DNA from: Modicisalibacter sp049808615
Lineage (GTDB): Bacteria; Pseudomonadota; Gammaproteobacteria; Pseudomonadales; Halomonadaceae
Length of the DNA: 64,000 nucleotides
NCBI RefSeq assembly: GCF_049808615.1
Contig: NZ_JBNCAN010000012.1
Location: 52,695-116,694 of the forward strand
Direction of reading: 5' to 3'
Positions 60,650 to 64,000 of the stretch are shown here, piece by piece. The notes beneath the pieces are model-generated. The model saw only the letters and a program-made list of their open reading frames with translations. It did no database searches and was not told the origin of the DNA. Position 1 is the first letter of the stretch, and every line of letters starts with the position of its first letter. Made by a program: the position numbers and the translations under genes.

Positions 60650-62773
60650 ATGGCCTCCCCGACCGGACTCCAGTTCACCCTCTCCCGATCCAGCGGTCCA
60701 AATAATGACGGAGCCGACGACCCGGCAGTCATCGATTTCCACTTAGAAGAAACGCTCTCCACGCCTTTCGACCTCACGGTGAACTTCGCCAGCCGCCAGC
60801 ATGATCTCTCGGCCAGCGACTGGCTCGATCGCGAAGTGACGCTAAGCGTGTGGCAGGATGGGGCCGTGTTGCGCCGCGTGCATGGCGTCGTCAGCGAATT
60901 CGAACAGGGCGATCGCGGCCATCGGCGTACCCATTACGCCATCACCGTCAAGCCGGCCCTGTGGCGGCTCTCCTTGCGTCACAACTCGCGCATCTTCCAG
61001 AACGTCTCGCCGCTGACCATCATCAACACCCTGCTCGATGAGCGTGGTATCACGGATGTAGCCTTTGCGGTGACCCGGGAGCCAGAAGTCCGCGAATACT
61101 GCGTGCAGTACCGCGAAACGGATCTGGCCTTCATCCAGCGCCTGGCCGCGGAAGAAGGCCTGTTCTATTTTCATCAATTTGAAAACACGGCAGGCGGCGC
61201 TCATCGGCTGGTGTTCGCCGACGACCCGCAGGTGCTCGGCAATCTGGGGTCACGTTCCTATCACAGCCGCCCCGGCGGCACGGCCCCGGCGCGCCATATC
61301 CGTCGCCTGCGCCAGACCGCGCGGGTGCGCCCGGCGTCGGCCATGTTGAAGGATTACTCCTTCAAGCAGCCCGCCTATTCACAGTTACATCAGGCGCAGC
61401 TGCATGAGCAGGTCGGCAGCGGCCTGGAAGTCCATGCCCAGCGCACCGACTATGAACACTTCGATTATCCCGGGCGCCACAAGGCGGACGCCTCGGGCAA
61501 GGCGTTCACGAAGGTTCGCCTGGAACAGCTGCGCAGTAACGCCACCACCGCGAGCGCCGAAAGCGATCTACCGGAGCTGTTGCCCGGGGCGCGCTTTGCC
61601 CTCACCGATCACGACAGCGATGTCCTGAACCGCGACTGGCAGGTCATCAGCGTCATGCATGAAGGCACTCAACCCCAGGCCCTGGAAGAAGACGCTTTCA
61701 GCGGTGACGGCATGACGACCTACCACAACACCCTGGTGCTGATGCCCGCCGACCAGGCCTGGCGTGCTGAACAATCCCCCAAGCCCCGGGTCGATGGGCC
61801 CCAGGTGGCTTTCGTGGTCGGTCCCGAAGGTGAAGAGATCCACTGCGACAAACAGGGCCGGGTCAAGGTGCAGTTCCCCTGGGATCGCTATGCCAAGGGT
61901 GATGACACCAGCAGCGCCTGGATTCGCGTCTCCCAAGGCTGGGCCGGCGGGGGCTATGGCTCGATGGCGATTCCCAGAGTCGGCCACGAAGTCATCGTGT
62001 CGTTCCTCGAAGGCGACCCGGATCAGCCGCTGATCACCGGGCGTACCTATCACGCGGTGAATACCCCGGCCTACTCGTTGCCAGAACACAAGACACGCAC
62101 CGTGCTTCGCACCCAGACCCACAAGGGCGAGGGCTTCAACGAACTGCGCTTCGAGGACGCCACCGACCAGGAACAGATCTGGATTCACGCCCAGAAGGAT
62201 CTGGAACTCCTCACCGAGAACGACCGCACCGAGGCGATTCGTCGCGACAGCCATCTCACGATCAAACGCGACCGCATCAGTAAACTCGATCGCGATGACC
62301 ACCTTACCGTTCACGGCGAGCGCCACACGAAGATCGATGGCAATCACAGCCTGGTCGTGCAGGGCACATTGCATCTCCAAGCGGGACAAGCCTGGCTTTC
62401 GGAATGCGGGCGCGAGTTGCATATCAAGGCGGGCCAGAAGGTCGTGCTAGAAGCCGGCGACGAGCTCAGCCTAAATGCCGGCGGTAGTTTCCTCAGGATC
62501 GATGGCAGCGGCGTAACACTCGGGGGTCCCAAGGTCCGAATCAACGCCGGCGGAAGACCAGGCAAAGGCCTTGAACAAAAAGCAGAGCTACCCAAGCTGC
62601 CTGGCCAGGCCCAACCGGAAGTTTCCAAAAGTGTCGCGCCTGTCTCTCACGAACAGCTTTTAAGCGCTGCCGTTTATGGTGCCAGTACCGTGGAAGCCTG
62701 CCAGATTCAGGATGTCGCGCTGGCATCCGGACCCAGTAACTGCGGCCTGGGAGTACAATGCCGATGTGGATAA
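60650..62773 (+). CDS. vgrG: Type VI secretion spike protein VgrG
   Basis: Trimeric spike at the tip of the type VI secretion tube, 707 residues. The gp27-like base (about 1-370) includes REYCVQYRETDLAFIQRL-AAEEGLFYFH, the VgrG hallmark; then a gp5-like OB domain with VGPEGEEIHCDKQGRVKVQFPW and GSMAIPRVGHEV, and a beta-helix (DUF2345, about 540-650) with AGQKVVLEAGDELSLNAGG. A short Cys-containing tail of about 60 residues ends QCRCG; no C-terminal effector domain is fused. I chose the ATG at 60650, preceded by AAGGA. Confidence 0.95.
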   Translation: MASPTGLQFTLSRSSGPNNDGADDPAVIDFHLEETLSTPFDLTVNFASRQHDLSASDWLDREVTLSVWQDGAVLRRVHGVVSEFEQGDRGHRRTHYAITVKPALWRLSLRHNSRIFQNVSPLTIINTLLDERGITDVAFAVTREPEVREYCVQYRETDLAFIQRLAAEEGLFYFHQFENTAGGAHRLVFADDPQVLGNLGSRSYHSRPGGTAPARHIRRLRQTARVRPASAMLKDYSFKQPAYSQLHQAQLHEQVGSGLEVHAQRTDYEHFDYPGRHKADASGKAFTKVRLEQLRSNATTASAESDLPELLPGARFALTDHDSDVLNRDWQVISVMHEGTQPQALEEDAFSGDGMTTYHNTLVLMPADQAWRAEQSPKPRVDGPQVAFVVGPEGEEIHCDKQGRVKVQFPWDRYAKGDDTSSAWIRVSQGWAGGGYGSMAIPRVGHEVIVSFLEGDPDQPLITGRTYHAVNTPAYSLPEHKTRTVLRTQTHKGEGFNELRFEDATDQEQIWIHAQKDLELLTENDRTEAIRRDSHLTIKRDRISKLDRDDHLTVHGERHTKIDGNHSLVVQGTLHLQAGQAWLSECGRELHIKAGQKVVLEAGDELSLNAGGSFLRIDGSGVTLGGPKVRINAGGRPGKGLEQKAELPKLPGQAQPEVSKSVAPVSHEQLLSAAVYGASTVEACQIQDVALASGPSNCGLGVQCRCG

Positions 62774-63471
62774 GCCGTTTCCTGGTCGATCTTTCCTGGC
62801 ATCGAGAAGGGTTACGCCGGATGTTCGAAATCGAATCTGTGCCTCGCTATCGACTGCTCTATCTGCAGACCATTCAACACGAACAGGCCAGTGTCGGTCC
62901 ACTGCTCATCGAACCCCGCTCGCCGGTCGCCCATCAACACTACAAGAAGTGGGTTCAACAGGGGCTGGCGATCGAGCTACAGGGGCAACAGCGCTTCGAG
63001 CTCGTTGTCGATCACCTGCAAACGCTCACCCTGGTAGAACGCGAGCAGGCACCGCCAGTCGTGTTTCGCTACGCTGACCCACGACTCTACGCTGGACTTG
63101 AAGCCACGCTAAACGATCACGATCTCAAGCGTCTGCTCGGTCACAATGATCGCATGCGCGCCGTCGTGTCGAACAAAACCTGGATACTGCAACAAGATAG
63201 TTTGGAGGCGGCTCGCTATAAACCAACCGACGCTCCCTTCCGGCTGACCCAGCAGCATCTGCAAGGCATCGAGGCATGGCGCATGCGATCGATGCTGCAA
63301 CCCTTGGCCGTGCAATACGCTATCCCACTTGAGCGTTTGAGCGGCTGGTTCCAGGAGATGCAAGCCTCAGGTGTCGGAGAACGCGACTGTCTCGAACATT
63401 GCCAGCGTATGGCGCGTGACGCTTGTAATAGCGCCACTCTTGCCCATCCAGAAGAAGAAATATACTCATGA
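62758..63471 (+). CDS. DUF4123 type VI effector adaptor/chaperone
   Basis: A 237-residue protein matching DUF4123 (Tap/TEC adaptors), which load effectors onto a specific VgrG. Visible features are RYRLLYLQTIQHEQASVGPLL near residue 30, the conserved APPVVFRYADPRLYAGLEATL near 96, and a C-terminal helical part. The frame overlaps vgrG by 16 bp; the ATG at 62821 (MFEIESVPRY) is a credible shorter start. It overlaps the next gene by 4 bp (ATGA). The vgrG-adaptor-effector order is the standard cargo module. Confidence 0.9.
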   Translation: MPMWISRFLVDLSWHREGLRRMFEIESVPRYRLLYLQTIQHEQASVGPLLIEPRSPVAHQHYKKWVQQGLAIELQGQQRFELVVDHLQTLTLVEREQAPPVVFRYADPRLYAGLEATLNDHDLKRLLGHNDRMRAVVSNKTWILQQDSLEAARYKPTDAPFRLTQQHLQGIEAWRMRSMLQPLAVQYAIPLERLSGWFQEMQASGVGERDCLEHCQRMARDACNSATLAHPEEEIYS

Positions 63472-64000
63472 ATGATGTCTCCCTTCCCTTCCAGCCCAGT
63501 TGCCAGAACGGCAGCGGTGCGATCTATCAGGCCGAATGCGTCGCCAAGGTCTTCGTTACCCTCGAGCACCAGGACACCCTGGGGCGGCCACTTCCCGCCG
63601 GCATCGAGGTCGATGTGCGCGACGCGCGCCAGCGCCGCTACCCGGGCGTGACCGATGAACAGGGCATCAGCCACCACTATGGCGTGCTCGCCGGTCCCTT
63701 CGCCTGGCAATTGCTGAACGCCCCGGGGCACCATCTGGTCGCCATCGACGAGGTGCCGGTGCATCCGGTGGCGGCGGGCATCAGCGCCCCAGAGGCGATG
63801 GCGGTGATGAACGAGACCACGGTCATCGCGACCTATCTGCCGCCGCCGATCCTCGTCGATCTGCATGCCCCGCTGGCGACGGGCGAGGTGGACCGGCTGA
63901 GCGACGATCAGCTCGAGCAGCTGCGCCTGGCCGGCCACAACGCCACCCTGTTCATCCACGGCTACAACGTCGAACGCGGTGACTGGGCACGTTTCGATCC
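63468..64000 (+). CDS. Putative type VI effector with alpha/beta-hydrolase motif (cut by window edge)
   Basis: About 177 codons are visible before the right edge. The N-terminal 150 residues include a beta-rich region with GRPLPAGIEVDVRDARQRRY and YGVLAGPFAWQLL, like the small Ig/transthyretin-type domains near effector cargo. Then ATLFIHGYNVERGDW appears, resembling the oxyanion-hole strand of alpha/beta hydrolases. A lipase (Tle-type) effector is likely from this motif and from position after DUF4123, but the catalytic Ser lies outside the window. An immunity gene would be expected downstream. Confidence 0.7.
   Translation, partial: MNDVSLPFQPSCQNGSGAIYQAECVAKVFVTLEHQDTLGRPLPAGIEVDVRDARQRRYPGVTDEQGISHHYGVLAGPFAWQLLNAPGHHLVAIDEVPVHPVAAGISAPEAMAVMNETTVIATYLPPPILVDLHAPLATGEVDRLSDDQLEQLRLAGHNATLFIHGYNVERGDWARFD

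Noticed and set aside
61568..62422. 284-codon minus-strand open frame opposite vgrG
   Set aside because: Antisense shadow of a clear VgrG.
1..64000. CRISPR arrays, tRNA or rRNA genes, transposases, prophage genes
   Set aside because: I looked for repeated spaced units, conserved RNA gene sequences and transposase or phage motifs and saw none; this is a reading by eye, not a profile search.

Overview
The window looks like chromosomal DNA of a moderately halophilic gammaproteobacterium of the Halomonas type (family Halomonadaceae). This is an inference from gene content: a class I polyhydroxyalkanoate (PHA) synthase whose lipase-like box reads Ser-Tyr-Cys-Val-Gly-Gly, a DUF6489-phasin-phaC cluster, a long-form leuA, an SelO-type protein and Pseudomonas/Halomonas-like gene neighbourhoods. 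The DNA is GC-rich with high coding density. I saw no rRNA, tRNA, CRISPR array, insertion sequence or prophage.

Layout, left to right. 0-3.4 kb: leuC-leuD-leuB (leucine synthesis), divergent from a LysR regulator, with a 30-bp inverted repeat between them. 4.4-7.4 kb: PHA module (DUF6489 protein, phasin, phaC). 7.5-10.4 kb: aroC, prmB, smrB. 10.4-11.2 kb: a more A/T-rich stretch with one small exported protein. 11.2-15.4 kb: manC, an RssA-like patatin and two tandem alpha/beta hydrolases. 15.6-18.6 kb: an AEC transporter with a tiny upstream ORF, an ABM monooxygenase, sixA and gpsA. 18.7-21.7 kb: pntAB transhydrogenase. 21.9-26.5 kb: an isochorismatase-like protein, selO, htpG with a near-perfect sigma-32 promoter, and a DUF1232 protein. 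26.6-35.9 kb: lytic transglycosylase, LysE and ExoD proteins, a TM2 protein, two tandem cold-shock genes, a lipoprotein, a yeast-type cytosine deaminase, a VOC protein, YegS, MgtC and an FNT channel. 36-40.5 kb: a GFA gene stub, long-form leuA, an Lrp/AsnC regulator, a hicBA toxin-antitoxin pair, a truncated antitoxin-like stub and nfo. 40.5-53.8 kb: mostly housekeeping and conserved genes (IalB, pepN, ybaN, yajQ, GNAT, RimK-type ATP-grasp, DUF2797, yeaC, rhomboid, a metallophosphatase, nadK, DUF1853, YigM, DUF6314). 53.9-60.0 kb: a complete-looking glycerol ABC importer operon (glpS-glpT-glpP-glpQ-DUF2160-glpV, minus strand) whose glpT is frameshifted as read. 60.6-64 kb: start of a type VI secretion vgrG module (vgrG, DUF4123 adaptor, hydrolase-like cargo running off the edge).

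How the parts work together. LeuA, LeuCD and LeuB form the leucine branch, but leuA lies about 33 kb from leuCDB and each locus has its own candidate regulator (LysR and Lrp). The PHA cluster builds and coats carbon-storage granules. gpsA and the glycerol importer both feed glycerol-3-phosphate metabolism, although no glpK, glpD or glpR is visible here. The main points for follow-up are the glpT frameshift, the complementary loss of ATPase motifs between GlpS and GlpT, the GNAT/RimK-RLAN pair, the vgrG cargo module, and two truncated gene stubs that mark small deletions.
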